Part shown: positions 1 through 9,414 of the stretch, piece by piece | Numbering within the stretch: the first letter of the stretch is position 1 | Layout: each line of letters opens with the position of its first letter | Origin: Burkholderiales bacterium 70-64 | GTDB taxonomy: Bacteria; Pseudomonadota; Gammaproteobacteria; Burkholderiales; Burkholderiaceae_E | DNA length: 64,000 bases | Assembly: GCA_001898645.1 (NCBI GenBank) | Contig: MKUQ01000014.1 | Location: forward strand, 1 to 64,000 | Reading direction: 5' to 3' | Translations under genes and position numbers: made by a program | The notes under the pieces: model-generated | The model's database searches: none | Told to the model about the DNA's origin: nothing | What the model saw: the letters and a program-made list of their open reading frames with translations, nothing else

Positions 1-248
1 GTTCACTCTCGACCGCTTCGTCTCGCCTCAGTGTGCCGCGCGGACGGGCGCTGCGTTAATCAGATGATCCTTAACGCACTGATGATCAGCGAGATCGAGC
101 GGTTGATCAAGAGCTTCAGCTGTGCAAGCCTGAAGCTGAGTGACCCGATGGCTGGGGAGGTGTCTATGCGTTCATACATGCGTAAGAAGGGTCCCGCAGT
201 TGTTCGAGCTATCGGGACGCGTTGTGGCGCCATCTGAGGTAGACGGTC

Positions 249-1925
249 GTGCCTTCACGCAAAGCACGTACTGTAACCTCGAGGCAATCGGCTGCTTCAG
301 ACGCTGAGCGGGTAGACAATTCCCCGCTTGTTGCCAAGCCGTGCCCTGAGGTGGTCATAGGTTTGGTCGGCCCTGTTGGCATCGACTTGGATCCGATCAT
401 CGATGTGCTCATCCGCCGGCTGGAAGCCGTCGAGTACAGAGCCGTGCCTGTCCGATTGAGCGCACAGATCGAGAAGTTCTTTGGTGTTGACCATTCGGAC
501 CTGCCGGAGGACGAGCGAATCGAGAAGCTGATGGATGCCGGCACAAGGCTTCGTGAGAACAGCGAACGCGGTGAGGCCGTCGCTTTGTTGGCGATCGCGG
601 AAATTCGACGCATTCGACAGCAAGAACTGAGCGGATCAGTCGAAGGCAACGCCTACATCTTGCGGTCGTTGAAGCACCCCGACGAGGTGGAAACCTTGCG
701 GGCGGTTTACGGCAAAGGCTTTTTCCTGATCTCGGCTTATGCTCCTCGCGACGCGCGGGTGTCTGCCATGGCGGAGAAGGTCATGCGATCTCAGCATGGC
801 AACCCAAACCATTCACGTGAGAAAGCCGAAGCCATCGTTGAGCGCGATGAACAGGAAGAGAACAAAGATCTTGGCCAGGACGTAAAGGATGCGTTTCCGC
901 TGGCGGATTTGTTCATCGATGCGCGGGACAAGAAGTCCTTCGAGCCAGAGATTCGGCGTTTCGTCGAACTCGTCTTTGGCAACCTATTTCACACGCCAAC
1001 GAAGGATGAGCATGGCATGTATCACGCTAGGTCAGCAGCTCTTCGATCTGCCGATCTTGGCAGACAGGTGGGTGCGGCGATCACCGCTTCGTCGGGCGAA
1101 CTACTTGCACTGGGTTGCAACGATGTGCCGAAGGCCAGTGGAGACTTGTACTGGTCCGGTGACGATGGAGACGCAAGAGACTTCCAGCGTGGCTTCGACC
1201 CGATCGTTGAGGAGCGCAAGCAGATTCTGAGCGAGTTACTCGCTCGGCTTCAGAAGGCGGGCGTTCTTGCAAAGCCGTATATGGACGCCAAGGCGATCGT
1301 GCCGTTGGTCTCCACCCTCACGACGGGAGATAAGCGCGAGTTCCTAAAGGGAGCGCGCGTAATGAATCTGCTTGAGTTTGGACGATGCGTGCACGCCGAG
1401 ATGGCCGCTATTACGTCTGCGGCGAGGCTTGGTGTTCCAATCAATGGCGCCACGCTGTACACAACAACGTTCCCGTGCCATATGTGCGCTCGGCACATCG
1501 TTTCGAGCGGGATCGCGCGAGTCGTCTATGTCGAGCCGTACCCAAAGAGTCGGGCGCGCCACTTGCACGGTGATGCCATTCAGGTCGACGCGCAGAAGCC
1601 TGTTCCCGGTTTGGTAGTCTTTGAACCGTTCGTCGGCATCGCTCCACGTCAGTACCAGGACATCTTTGATGCTAGAGACAGGCGGAAGGACTCGGCGGGG
1701 AGGATTTTCAACTGGCGGGTCAAGGGCAGGCGCCCGCAACCACGCTTCAGTAGGTTCAGGAACACGTATAGAGAAATCGAGGATGCTATTGTTGCCATCG
1801 AAGTACCACAGCTAGCGCGGAAGCTCGGTGTCGACTTGGATCACGAAGCCGCAGAGAGGAACGATCATGAAGAAGCCCATGACACTCGCCGAACAAGTAA
1901 GAGACGCGCAAAGAGCGGTAAATAG
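249..1925 (+). CDS. Anti-phage dCTP deaminase-like protein (N-terminal P-loop-kinase-like region plus C-terminal cytidine/deoxycytidylate deaminase domain)
   Basis: 558-aa ORF with GTG start. Zinc-deaminase signature CVHAEMAAI...TTFPCHMCARHI. N-terminal 'VIGLVGPVGIDLDPIIDVL' resembles the N-terminal nucleotide-kinase-like part of the phage-defence dCTP deaminase family. Confidence 0.8.
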   Translation: MPSRKARTVTSRQSAASDAERVDNSPLVAKPCPEVVIGLVGPVGIDLDPIIDVLIRRLEAVEYRAVPVRLSAQIEKFFGVDHSDLPEDERIEKLMDAGTRLRENSERGEAVALLAIAEIRRIRQQELSGSVEGNAYILRSLKHPDEVETLRAVYGKGFFLISAYAPRDARVSAMAEKVMRSQHGNPNHSREKAEAIVERDEQEENKDLGQDVKDAFPLADLFIDARDKKSFEPEIRRFVELVFGNLFHTPTKDEHGMYHARSAALRSADLGRQVGAAITASSGELLALGCNDVPKASGDLYWSGDDGDARDFQRGFDPIVEERKQILSELLARLQKAGVLAKPYMDAKAIVPLVSTLTTGDKREFLKGARVMNLLEFGRCVHAEMAAITSAARLGVPINGATLYTTTFPCHMCARHIVSSGIARVVYVEPYPKSRARHLHGDAIQVDAQKPVPGLVVFEPFVGIAPRQYQDIFDARDRRKDSAGRIFNWRVKGRRPQPRFSRFRNTYREIEDAIVAIEVPQLARKLGVDLDHEAAERNDHEEAHDTRRTSKRRAKSGK

Positions 1926-2040
1926 CTGGTCGAGCCAGAAGAGGGAGTCGGTGCGACTGGAAGGTTCTGGGATCCAGCAGAACCGCGGGAAGGACCGTAT
2001 GAGCTACACCGAAGCGTTGCAGCAACGAAAGAAAAGCTGA
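1867..2040 (+). CDS. Small hypothetical protein (57 aa) overlapping the 3' end of the deaminase gene
   Basis: ATG at 1867 preceded by a purine-rich GAGAGGA. Product MKKPMTLAEQVRDAQRAVNSWSSQKRESVRLEG... has a non-random composition. Overlaps the upstream stop by about 59 nt in another frame. Confidence 0.55.
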   Translation: MKKPMTLAEQVRDAQRAVNSWSSQKRESVRLEGSGIQQNRGKDRMSYTEALQQRKKS

Positions 2041-2278
2041 GACCGATCGATCTGGCGACAGGGGTAATGATGGCCCCTTGTACGATGCACGCCCGCACCC
2101 TGCCGTGAGAGCGTGTCGTGTTTCATGGCGATTGATGTTATTTTGCAGCAACCTCGTCATCATCTGCCAGGGTCAACGACGAGGAAAGTGAGAAAGCGCT
2201 ACTGCGACAAGGGCCGTTATCCTCCTTTCGGTATCACCTGACACGAGTCACTTCACGTGTGGGGCACGGGCCGCCTCA

Positions 2279-2707
2279 TCAGGGCTCCGCCCCGCCTTCG
2301 GGATCGGTCACGAAGCCGATGCGCGACAGCCCCTGGCGCGCCAGCGCCGAGAGCACCCGCGCCATGTCCCCGTAGGGCACCGTGCGGTCGCCCTTCAGGT
2401 GGATCTCGGGCTGGGGCGTCTGGCCGGCGGAGTGTGCGGCGCGCTGCTCCAGCTCGGCGTACGAGACCGCCTCGCCGTTCCAGTGGATGCTTCCGTCGTG
2501 CTGCACGGCGACCTCGACGCGCTCGGCGCGGTCCACGTTGGGTCGGCTGCTCGCCCGCGGCAGATCGAGCTTCACCGCGTGGGTGAGCAGGGGCGCGGTG
2601 ACGATGAACACCACCAGCAGCACCAGCATCACGTCGACCAGCGGGATGACGTTGATGTCGGACATCGGCCGCCCGCCGCGGCCCCCGGCGTGCATTCCGT
2701 GCCCCAT
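2279..2707 (-). CDS. exbD: Biopolymer transporter ExbD
   Basis: MSDINVIPLVDVMLVLLVVFIVTAPLLTHAVKLDLP, the typical ExbD N-terminal TM and motif. Confidence 0.93.
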   Translation of the reverse strand: MGHGMHAGGRGGRPMSDINVIPLVDVMLVLLVVFIVTAPLLTHAVKLDLPRASSRPNVDRAERVEVAVQHDGSIHWNGEAVSYAELEQRAAHSAGQTPQPEIHLKGDRTVPYGDMARVLSALARQGLSRIGFVTDPEGGAEP

Positions 2708-3456
2708 CACGCGGCTTCCGTCACGCGCAGCGCGTGCACGCGCTCGCCGCGCGCTGCAGGGGTGCTGCCGCGCACCAGCGGCGCGCCGGTCTCGGCGAGG
2801 ACGGACAGCTCCTGGACGAAGGCATCGAGGCGGCCGAGCACCTGCCGGTTGCGCCGCGCCAGGGCGTTGTAGCCGAGCACCGCCGGGATCGCCACCGCCA
2901 GGCCGATCGCGGTCATGATCAGCGCCTCGCCGACCGGACCGGCGACCTTGTCGAGCGTGCCCTGGCCCGACAGGCCGATCGCGATCAGCGCGTGGTAGAT
3001 GCCCCAGACGGTGCCGAACAGCCCCACGAAGGGCGCCGTCGAGCCGATCGAGGCCAGGATCGTGAGCCCGCGCTCGAGGCGTTCCTCTTCCTCGTCGATG
3101 CCCTGGCGCAGGGCGCGGGCGAGGAACTCGGGCAGGTTGCCGCCGGTGTCGGGGTAATCGGAGCTGCGCGCCGCGTAGTGACGGGTCGAGTCGATCGCGA
3201 GGCCGGCGAGCCGGGCGCAGGGATCGTCCGCCGGGCTGGCCGCCAGCGCCTCGGAGGCCTCGGCAAGCGAGCGGGCACGCCGGAAGCGGGCCAGGAAGGC
3301 GCGGCTGCGTCGTTTCGCCAGCCAGTGGCCGACCAGCCGGTCGAGGAGGATCCCCCAGGTGGCGACCGATGCGACGAGCATCGCGGCGAGGATGAAGCGC
3401 GCGACGGAGTCGGCCTGCGACAGGTAATGGGTGAAGCCGAGCGCGGATTCGTTCAT
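2707..3456 (-). CDS. exbB: MotA/TolQ/ExbB proton channel family protein (ExbB)
   Basis: ...ILASIGSTAPFVGLFGTVWGIYHALIAIGLSGQGTLDKVAGPVGEALIMTAIGLAVAIPAVLGYN; internal ATG chosen within ORF 2707..4602. Confidence 0.93.
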   Translation of the reverse strand: MNESALGFTHYLSQADSVARFILAAMLVASVATWGILLDRLVGHWLAKRRSRAFLARFRRARSLAEASEALAASPADDPCARLAGLAIDSTRHYAARSSDYPDTGGNLPEFLARALRQGIDEEEERLERGLTILASIGSTAPFVGLFGTVWGIYHALIAIGLSGQGTLDKVAGPVGEALIMTAIGLAVAIPAVLGYNALARRNRQVLGRLDAFVQELSVLAETGAPLVRGSTPAARGERVHALRVTEAA

Positions 3457-3464
3457 GGAAGGGC

Positions 3465-4214
3465 TCACATCACGAAGGAAATGGGAATGAGGACCCAGGC
3501 CGCGGTGCGTTCCTCGCCGCGCCGCGCCGGGACGAAGCGCCATCCGGCCACCGCCGTCTGCGCCGCCTGGTCGAGGCGCTCGAAGCCGGAGGAGGTCCTG
3601 ACCTCGATCCGTTCGGCGCGCCCGTCCGCGGACACGCGCACGCGCAGCACCACTCGCCCTCGTTCGCCGAGGCGGCGCGAGATCGGTGGGTATTTGGGCG
3701 ACGGGTTGTCGAGGTAGTCGGCGTTGTAGATCGGCGGAGTCAGCGGCGCCGGAGGCGCCGGCGCGGGTGCTGCCGCTGCCGGCGCGGCGGCCACGGGCTC
3801 GACGGGTCCCTGCTGCACCGGGGCGGCCGGCGGCACCTCGACGACGAAGGGCGCAGGTGCCGCCTCCTCGCGCGGGGCCGCGGTCAGCAGAGGAGGCGGC
3901 TGCGGAGCGGGGCGGGGCCTGGGCGCCTGCACCGGCTTGCGGCGCGGCGGCTCGGGCGGCTTCTCCGGCGGCGCCACCGGCAGGGCCCGGGGCAGGATCA
4001 GGCTGGCCTGCACGACCTCGTTCAGCACGCTGCGCGCCTGCGGTGACACCTGCAGCACCAGCGCGATCACGGCCCCGTGCGCGAGCAGCACGCCCAGCCA
4101 TTGCACCGACCGCCGCGTCCAGCCCGGCGCGCCGGCCCACGCGACGCGCGAGGCGGGCGCGGCGTGGGTCGGCGTGCTGCCGAGCAGGAACTCTTCGTTC
4201 GGGTACGTCAGCAT
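3465..4214 (-). CDS. tonB: Energy transducer TonB
   Basis: N-terminal TM, Pro/Ala-rich linker, C-terminal YPPISRRLGERGRVVLRVRVSADGRAERIEVRTSSGFERLDQAA...WRFVPARRGEE. Confidence 0.93.
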   Translation of the reverse strand: MLTYPNEEFLLGSTPTHAAPASRVAWAGAPGWTRRSVQWLGVLLAHGAVIALVLQVSPQARSVLNEVVQASLILPRALPVAPPEKPPEPPRRKPVQAPRPRPAPQPPPLLTAAPREEAAPAPFVVEVPPAAPVQQGPVEPVAAAPAAAAPAPAPPAPLTPPIYNADYLDNPSPKYPPISRRLGERGRVVLRVRVSADGRAERIEVRTSSGFERLDQAAQTAVAGWRFVPARRGEERTAAWVLIPISFVM

Positions 4215-4258
4215 GTCGCAGGGATGCGCGTTTCGCGCCGCGCAGGCATGCCGGCCCG

Positions 4259-5296
4259 TTAGCGCGCGCCCGGCCGCCGCGCGAAATGCAGCTTGGTGTT
4301 GCCGTAGTTGCCCGCGAGGTCGGCACGCTCGGCATCGACCAGCCCGATGCCCTCCAGCCGCTGGCAGAACTGCTCGACGTGGCACAGGGGATGGCTGTCG
4401 GTGAGCACGGCCTTGTCCAGGTCGCGCAGGCCGCCCGGCGCCGTCTCGCAGTCCTCGAGGCAGAACCAGTGCGCGCAGGACAGCTCGCCGCCGGGCGCCA
4501 GGCAGCCGGCCGCTGCGCGCAGCGCGTCGGTGGTGACCTTGCGCACCGGGTACAGCGCGTGGAACAGCACGACGTGATCGAATGCTTCGCCGGCCGGCGC
4601 ATCGAGCGGCGTGCCGGTCGCGATGCGGCAGCGCGACGACACGCCGCAGGCGGCGATCGCCTCCTCGGCCTGCCGCTGCGCCTCGGGCGCGACGACGACC
4701 GTGGCGCGCAGGCCCGGATGGCGCTGGCACAGCGCGGCGGCGAGCAGGCCGCCGCTGCCGTCGAAGCACAGCAGCGTGCGCGCCGCGGCGGGATCGCCGC
4801 TCCACGCGCTTCGCGTCGCCAGGTGCGCGGCGAGGCCGCGCGCCTCGTCGAGGAAGGGATGCGTCGCGAGCGGCTGCGGCATCGTGCTCGCCGCCGGTTT
4901 CCACGTTTCGGACAGGAACAGCTGCAGGTCGGACCAGCCGCACTCCGGCAGCGTGAGCCCGTGCATCACCCGGGCCTGGCACCACGGGCTGCTCGCGCAC
5001 AGCACGGCGTCCATGCCCGGCGCCAGGGTATAGGCGAGGCCCTGGCGCGCGAGCAGCCCGAGGTCCTCCAGCGTCTGCAGGAAGGCGCCCAGGTGCGCGC
5101 CGCGCAGGTCCAGCGCGGCGGAGATGTCCGCCTTCGGCGCCGGCCCGTTGCGCTGCAGCCAGTCGAACAGGCCCGCGCCGTAGGCCGCGCGCAGCGCCTG
5201 GAACGCCTTGAATCCGTCCCCGATGCGGCGCACGGCGGCGACCGCCGGCGGAGCTTCGAGCGCGTCGAGGTCGGTCTTGCGAAACACCATGTCCAT
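4259..5296 (-). CDS. SAM-dependent methyltransferase, class I O-methyltransferase-like with dimerization-type N-terminus
   Basis: 345 aa; N-terminal winged-helix-like region (FDWLQRNGPAPKADISAALDLRGAHLGAFLQTLEDLGLLARQG) followed by a Rossmann core (LLCFDGSGGLLAAAL...LAPGGEL). Confidence 0.75.
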   Translation of the reverse strand: MDMVFRKTDLDALEAPPAVAAVRRIGDGFKAFQALRAAYGAGLFDWLQRNGPAPKADISAALDLRGAHLGAFLQTLEDLGLLARQGLAYTLAPGMDAVLCASSPWCQARVMHGLTLPECGWSDLQLFLSETWKPAASTMPQPLATHPFLDEARGLAAHLATRSAWSGDPAAARTLLCFDGSGGLLAAALCQRHPGLRATVVVAPEAQRQAEEAIAACGVSSRCRIATGTPLDAPAGEAFDHVVLFHALYPVRKVTTDALRAAAGCLAPGGELSCAHWFCLEDCETAPGGLRDLDKAVLTDSHPLCHVEQFCQRLEGIGLVDAERADLAGNYGNTKLHFARRPGAR

Positions 5297-5332
5297 CTCG
5301 GTTCTCCTTTGCGCGATCGATGCGCGATGGGT

Positions 5333-6364
5333 TCAGCGGGCCTTGGCCGCGGCGCGCGGGCCGCCGGCCAGGATTTCGTCGACCTGCGCCGCCGACAGGT
5401 CGACTCCGAACAGGTCGCGATAGAAGCGCTGTGTCTCGGCGTTCACGTCGACGTCGGCGAACAGCGCGGGATGGAACTGCCGGGCCGCCCACAGCACGGT
5501 GAGGGGCTGCTCCGAGGTGCGGTTGCCCCAGGTGTGCGCGCCGCACGGCGCCACCAGCACGCGGCCGGTGCGTACTGCGTCGAGGCCGGCGAAGCGCCGA
5601 TCGCGCATCACCCTGTCGGCGTCCTCGCGGCTGGAGACGATCAGCACCTGCGGGTCCCAGGCGAGCAGCTGCTCCATGGTGAAGCTGCGCGATTCGATCT
5701 GGCGGCCGTCGTCGGTGACGCTGGCGCCGCCGGCGGCGCGGATCCACCATTCGGCCACCAGGTGCGGCTGGGTCAGCGTGCCCGGGCTGAAGTACAGCAC
5801 GCGCGGCCGCGGCGGGGCTGCGCTGCGCAGCCGCTCGTCGACCCGAGCGAGGATCTCGTCGAAGCGTGCGACGTAGCGCTGCGCGGCCTGCGGCCGGCCG
5901 AACAGCTCTCCGAGCAGCTGCACCACCTTCTTCACGTCCTCGGGCTGGCGCCAGGCCAGGAAGAGCGCGGGCAGGCCGGCGCGGCGCAGGCTGTCGGCGC
6001 TGGCTCGGTCCATGGTCAGCACCACGTCGGGTGCGGCCTGCAGCAATGCCTCGAGGCGCGGCGTGCGGTCGGCGTTCTGCATCGAGGGCAGCTCGGCGGT
6101 GTGCGGGGCGAACACCGACTGGTAGCCCCAGCGCGATCTCCGCGCGAACTCCGGCAGGCCGTTGACGATGCGCGTGCGCTCGCCGATCGCGAACACCAGG
6201 CTGTTGATCACCGGGACCGCGCCGACGGTGGCCACGCGCTCGATGCGTTCGGGCACCGTCACCGCGTCGCCCGCCATGTCGTGCAGCACGCGGGCCGGCG
6301 CGGCCTGCGCCGGCGCGAACGACAGCAGCAGCACCAGGGCCGGCAGGACGAGGCGGGAAATCAT
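5333..6364 (-). CDS. ABC transporter substrate-binding protein, class III/FecB-BtuF type (SBP1)
   Basis: Signal peptide then VLHDMAGDAVTVPERIERVATVGAVPVINSLVFAIGERTRIVNGLPEF...; adjacent to FecCD permease and ATPase. Confidence 0.88.
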   Translation of the reverse strand: MISRLVLPALVLLLSFAPAQAAPARVLHDMAGDAVTVPERIERVATVGAVPVINSLVFAIGERTRIVNGLPEFARRSRWGYQSVFAPHTAELPSMQNADRTPRLEALLQAAPDVVLTMDRASADSLRRAGLPALFLAWRQPEDVKKVVQLLGELFGRPQAAQRYVARFDEILARVDERLRSAAPPRPRVLYFSPGTLTQPHLVAEWWIRAAGGASVTDDGRQIESRSFTMEQLLAWDPQVLIVSSREDADRVMRDRRFAGLDAVRTGRVLVAPCGAHTWGNRTSEQPLTVLWAARQFHPALFADVDVNAETQRFYRDLFGVDLSAAQVDEILAGGPRAAAKAR

Positions 6365-6381
6365 GCGGCCGTCCCTCTCGT

Positions 6382-7146
6382 TCACAGGCGGGGCACGCAG
6401 GCCACCGGCGCGCCGCCGTGGCTGACCACGTCGACCGGCGTGCCGTACAGGCGGGCGAGCGTGTCGGGCTGCAGCACCTCGCGGGCATGGCCGGCCGCCG
6501 CGATGCGTCCGCCGGCGATCGCGGCCACGCGCGCGTCCAGGAGCAGCGCGTGCTCGGGCTGGTGGGTGGTGACGAGCACGCTCATGCCGGCCACGGCGAG
6601 GTCGCGGATGGTGCGCAGCACCCGCACCTGGTTGCCCAGGTCGAGGCTGGCGGTGGGCTCGTCCATCAGGAACAGGCGGGGTGCCTGCGCCAGGGCGCGC
6701 GCGATCAGCGCCAGCTGGCGTTCGCCGCCGCTCACCCGGTTGAACGGCCGCGCCGCCAGGTGCGCGATGCCGACCCGCTCGAGCGCCTGGCGCGCCAGCT
6801 GCTCGTCGGAGCGGCCGGGCAGCGCCAGCGGCGCCAGATGGGGCGTGCGTCCCATGAGCACGATGTCGAGCAGCTGCAGCCCGCTGTCGCCGGCGGCCTG
6901 CGGCACGTAGGCCACCTTGCGCGCCAGCCGGCGCGAGGCGACGTGCGGCTCGCCGTCGATGCGCACCTGCCCCCGGTCGGCGTGCAGCGCGCCGATCAGG
7001 CAGCGCAGCAGCGTGGTCTTGCCGCTGCCGTTGGGCCCGAGCAGGCACAGGACCTCGCCCGGCGCGAGCGTGAGGTCGATGCCGTCGAGCACCGGCGGGC
7101 CGCCGGCCGCGCGGCGATAGACCAGGTTGGCCACGCTCAGGACCAT
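6382..7146 (-). CDS. FecE/BtuD-type ABC transporter ATP-binding protein (ATPase 1)
   Basis: Walker A GPNGSGKTT, signature VSGGERQLALIARAL, Walker B LFLMDEPTASLD. Confidence 0.95.
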   Translation of the reverse strand: MVLSVANLVYRRAAGGPPVLDGIDLTLAPGEVLCLLGPNGSGKTTLLRCLIGALHADRGQVRIDGEPHVASRRLARKVAYVPQAAGDSGLQLLDIVLMGRTPHLAPLALPGRSDEQLARQALERVGIAHLAARPFNRVSGGERQLALIARALAQAPRLFLMDEPTASLDLGNQVRVLRTIRDLAVAGMSVLVTTHQPEHALLLDARVAAIAGGRIAAAGHAREVLQPDTLARLYGTPVDVVSHGGAPVACVPRL

Positions 7147-8180
7147 TGCCGCCTCGCCCGCATCAGCACGGCGGCGAACACCGGGGCGCCGAGCACCGCG
7201 GTGACGATGCCCAGCGGCAGCTCCGCGGCGAACGCGCTGCGGCACAGGTCGTCCACCAGCAGCAGGTATCCGGCGCCGAGCAGGACCGAGGCCGGCAGCA
7301 GCGTGGTATAGGCCGGGCCGACGAGCAGGCGCGCCAGGTGCGGAACCAGCAGGCCGACCCAGCCGACGATGCCGGAGATGCTGACCGCCGCGGCGGTGGC
7401 CAGCGTCGCGGCGGCGATCAGCACGAAGCGCAGCGCGCGGACCGGCACGCCCAGCGTGCGCGCCTCGTCGTCGCCGGCTTCCAGCACCTGGGTCGGCCAG
7501 CGCAGCAGCCACAGGGCAGCGATGCCGACCAGCGCGAACGGGGCGGCCCACGCGAGGTCGGCCGCGACCACGCGCCCGAGGCTGCCGAGCAGCCAGAAGA
7601 CGATGGTGGGCAGGGTATCGAGCGGATCGGCGATGTACTTGAGGGCCGACGTGAGCGCCTGGAACAGCGCCGAGACCACCAGCCCGGCGAGCACCAGCAC
7701 CAGCATCGAGCCCTGGCCCAGGCGGCCCGCGATGAACATCACCGCGGCCACGGCGCCGATGCCGCCCGCGAAGGCCGAGCCCTGGATGGCCAGCGAGCCT
7801 GCGTGCAGCAGCATGGCCAGCGCGGCGCCGAAGCCGGCCCCGGACGAGACGCCGAGGATCGCCGGCGAGGCGAGCGGATTGCGGAACAGCGTCTGGTAGG
7901 CCGCACCCGCGGCGGCCAGGCTGGCGCCCACCAGCATGGCGGCCAGCACGCGCGGCAGGCGCACCGCCAGCACCACGTTCTCCACCACCGGGGGCTGGGC
8001 CGACGGGGCGCCGGTCAGGGCCGACCACAGCACGTCCACGACCATGGCGGGCGACAGCGGATAGTGGCCAAGGCCCATCGAGACGACGGCGATGACCAGC
8101 GTGCAGGCGAGGAGCAGCACGAGGGGACCGTAGGCGCGGCGGCGCAGCGGCTGGATCGCTTCGGCCAGTGCCGTGTTCAT
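7137..8180 (-). CDS. FecCD-family ABC transporter permease (permease 1)
   Basis: Multi-TM; RLPRVLAAMLVGASLAAAGAAYQTLFRNPLASPAILGVSSGAGFGAALAML and GWVGLLVPHLARLLVGP. Confidence 0.95.
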   Translation of the reverse strand: MNTALAEAIQPLRRRAYGPLVLLLACTLVIAVVSMGLGHYPLSPAMVVDVLWSALTGAPSAQPPVVENVVLAVRLPRVLAAMLVGASLAAAGAAYQTLFRNPLASPAILGVSSGAGFGAALAMLLHAGSLAIQGSAFAGGIGAVAAVMFIAGRLGQGSMLVLVLAGLVVSALFQALTSALKYIADPLDTLPTIVFWLLGSLGRVVAADLAWAAPFALVGIAALWLLRWPTQVLEAGDDEARTLGVPVRALRFVLIAAATLATAAAVSISGIVGWVGLLVPHLARLLVGPAYTTLLPASVLLGAGYLLLVDDLCRSAFAAELPLGIVTAVLGAPVFAAVLMRARRQWS

Positions 8181-9325
8181 GCGGCCATCCGCGGGGGAAA
8201 GGCGGCGAGGCTGGCGCCGAATTCGGCCAGCATGCCTGCCAGCAGCGGCCGCCGGTCGACGACGACGCACCCTTGGGGCCCGGCCAGGCGCGATCCCTCG
8301 CCGGCCGGCAGATGGCCGTCGTCGCGCGGCGAGGCGACGACGGCGTGGATGCGGCCGCCGCCACCGCCCGCCGCGAACCACAGCGGCAGCTCGTCGGCCT
8401 CCAGCCCCATGTTCAGGCCGATCTCGCAAGCCGGCGGCAGCACCAGGCGGGCGAGGGCGACGAGGCGAGCCACTGCCCAGGGGCTGCAGCGCATGCAATC
8501 GGCCATCGGCGTGCCGGCGGCGGGACGGAAGCGCGAGAAGGAAACGCGGCGCAGGCAGCGATAGCGCCGCAGGCGGCGGAGATGATCGAGGTGATCCTCG
8601 ATCCGCTCGCCGACGCCGGCGATGGCGATGGTCTCGAAGGGGATGCCTTCCTCCTCGCAGTCGTCCATCAGCACTTGCCTGGCATCCGGCGCTTCGCCGG
8701 GTTTCAGGCGGGCGAACAGCTCCGGCGTGAACGCCTCGGTCGATGTCACGATGGCCGCTGCGCCGCTGCGGTGCAGCGCGCGCAGCCCGGCGCGGGAGAA
8801 GGATGGGCCGAAGTTGAGCACCGGCGACAGGCCGGCCTCGACCGCCGCCTCGACCAGCGCCAGCGCCTGCGCGTCGTAGCCGCCCGGCAGGGTTCCGCCG
8901 TTCAGGTAGACCCAGTGCAGCCCGTGCCCGGCGAGCATGGTCAGCGCCTCGAGCGCCTGGGCGTCGGTGAGGAAGTAGCCGGGGGTGCGGGGGCAGTACA
9001 CGCACGGCGGCGTGACCGCGCAGATCGCGATCGGCGAGACGACGCCCGCGGGAACGAAGCACCGCCCGACGTGCTCGTCGCGGATGCGGCAGGCGAGATC
9101 GAACAGGACGGCCGCATTGCGCGGCTCGGCCGAGATCGCATGCAGGCGCAGCGCGAGATCGAGGTTGTCCGGGTCGTCCAGCAGTTCGGCCGCCACGCTG
9201 CGGCACTCGGCAGCGGCCCGCTGCGCCTTCGTTGCCGTCGCCGATTCCCCGGCGAGGATCGCGGCGGCGTTCACCCCTGGGCGAGGAGGCCAGGGAGACG
9301 GGGAAACCGTGGTATTCGAGCGCAT
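8177..9325 (-). CDS. Radical SAM protein with CX5CX2C cluster motif (paralogue 1)
   Basis: 'CAVTPPCVYCPRTP' = C-x5-C-x2-C; TIM-barrel-like downstream sequence; start set at MRSNTTVSPSP. Confidence 0.75.
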   Translation of the reverse strand: MRSNTTVSPSPWPPRPGVNAAAILAGESATATKAQRAAAECRSVAAELLDDPDNLDLALRLHAISAEPRNAAVLFDLACRIRDEHVGRCFVPAGVVSPIAICAVTPPCVYCPRTPGYFLTDAQALEALTMLAGHGLHWVYLNGGTLPGGYDAQALALVEAAVEAGLSPVLNFGPSFSRAGLRALHRSGAAAIVTSTEAFTPELFARLKPGEAPDARQVLMDDCEEEGIPFETIAIAGVGERIEDHLDHLRRLRRYRCLRRVSFSRFRPAAGTPMADCMRCSPWAVARLVALARLVLPPACEIGLNMGLEADELPLWFAAGGGGGRIHAVVASPRDDGHLPAGEGSRLAGPQGCVVVDRRPLLAGMLAEFGASLAAFPPRMAA

Positions 9326-9369
9326 GGTGAGTTGTGTGGGCAGCCGTGGCGGCAGCGGAGCGCGGCGAG

Positions 9370-9393
9370 CGTTATATTCGGAAGTATATGACG
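9370..9393. promoter_or_regulatory. Putative Mo-box/ModE-like operator upstream of the radical SAM-ABC-tonB operon
   Basis: CGTTATATTCGGAAGTATATGACG: imperfect palindrome CGTTAT-N12-ATGACG in the intergenic region 45 bp upstream of the 8177..9325 start. Confidence 0.6.
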
Positions 9394-9414
9394 GAGTGCC
9401 CGCTTTGATATCCG

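Noticed and set aside
3686-6910. 1074-aa + strand ORF opposite tonB, the methyltransferase and SBP1
   Set aside because: Antisense artefact of high-GC coding sequence. Low-complexity Arg/Ala-rich translation, while the minus strand encodes clear families.
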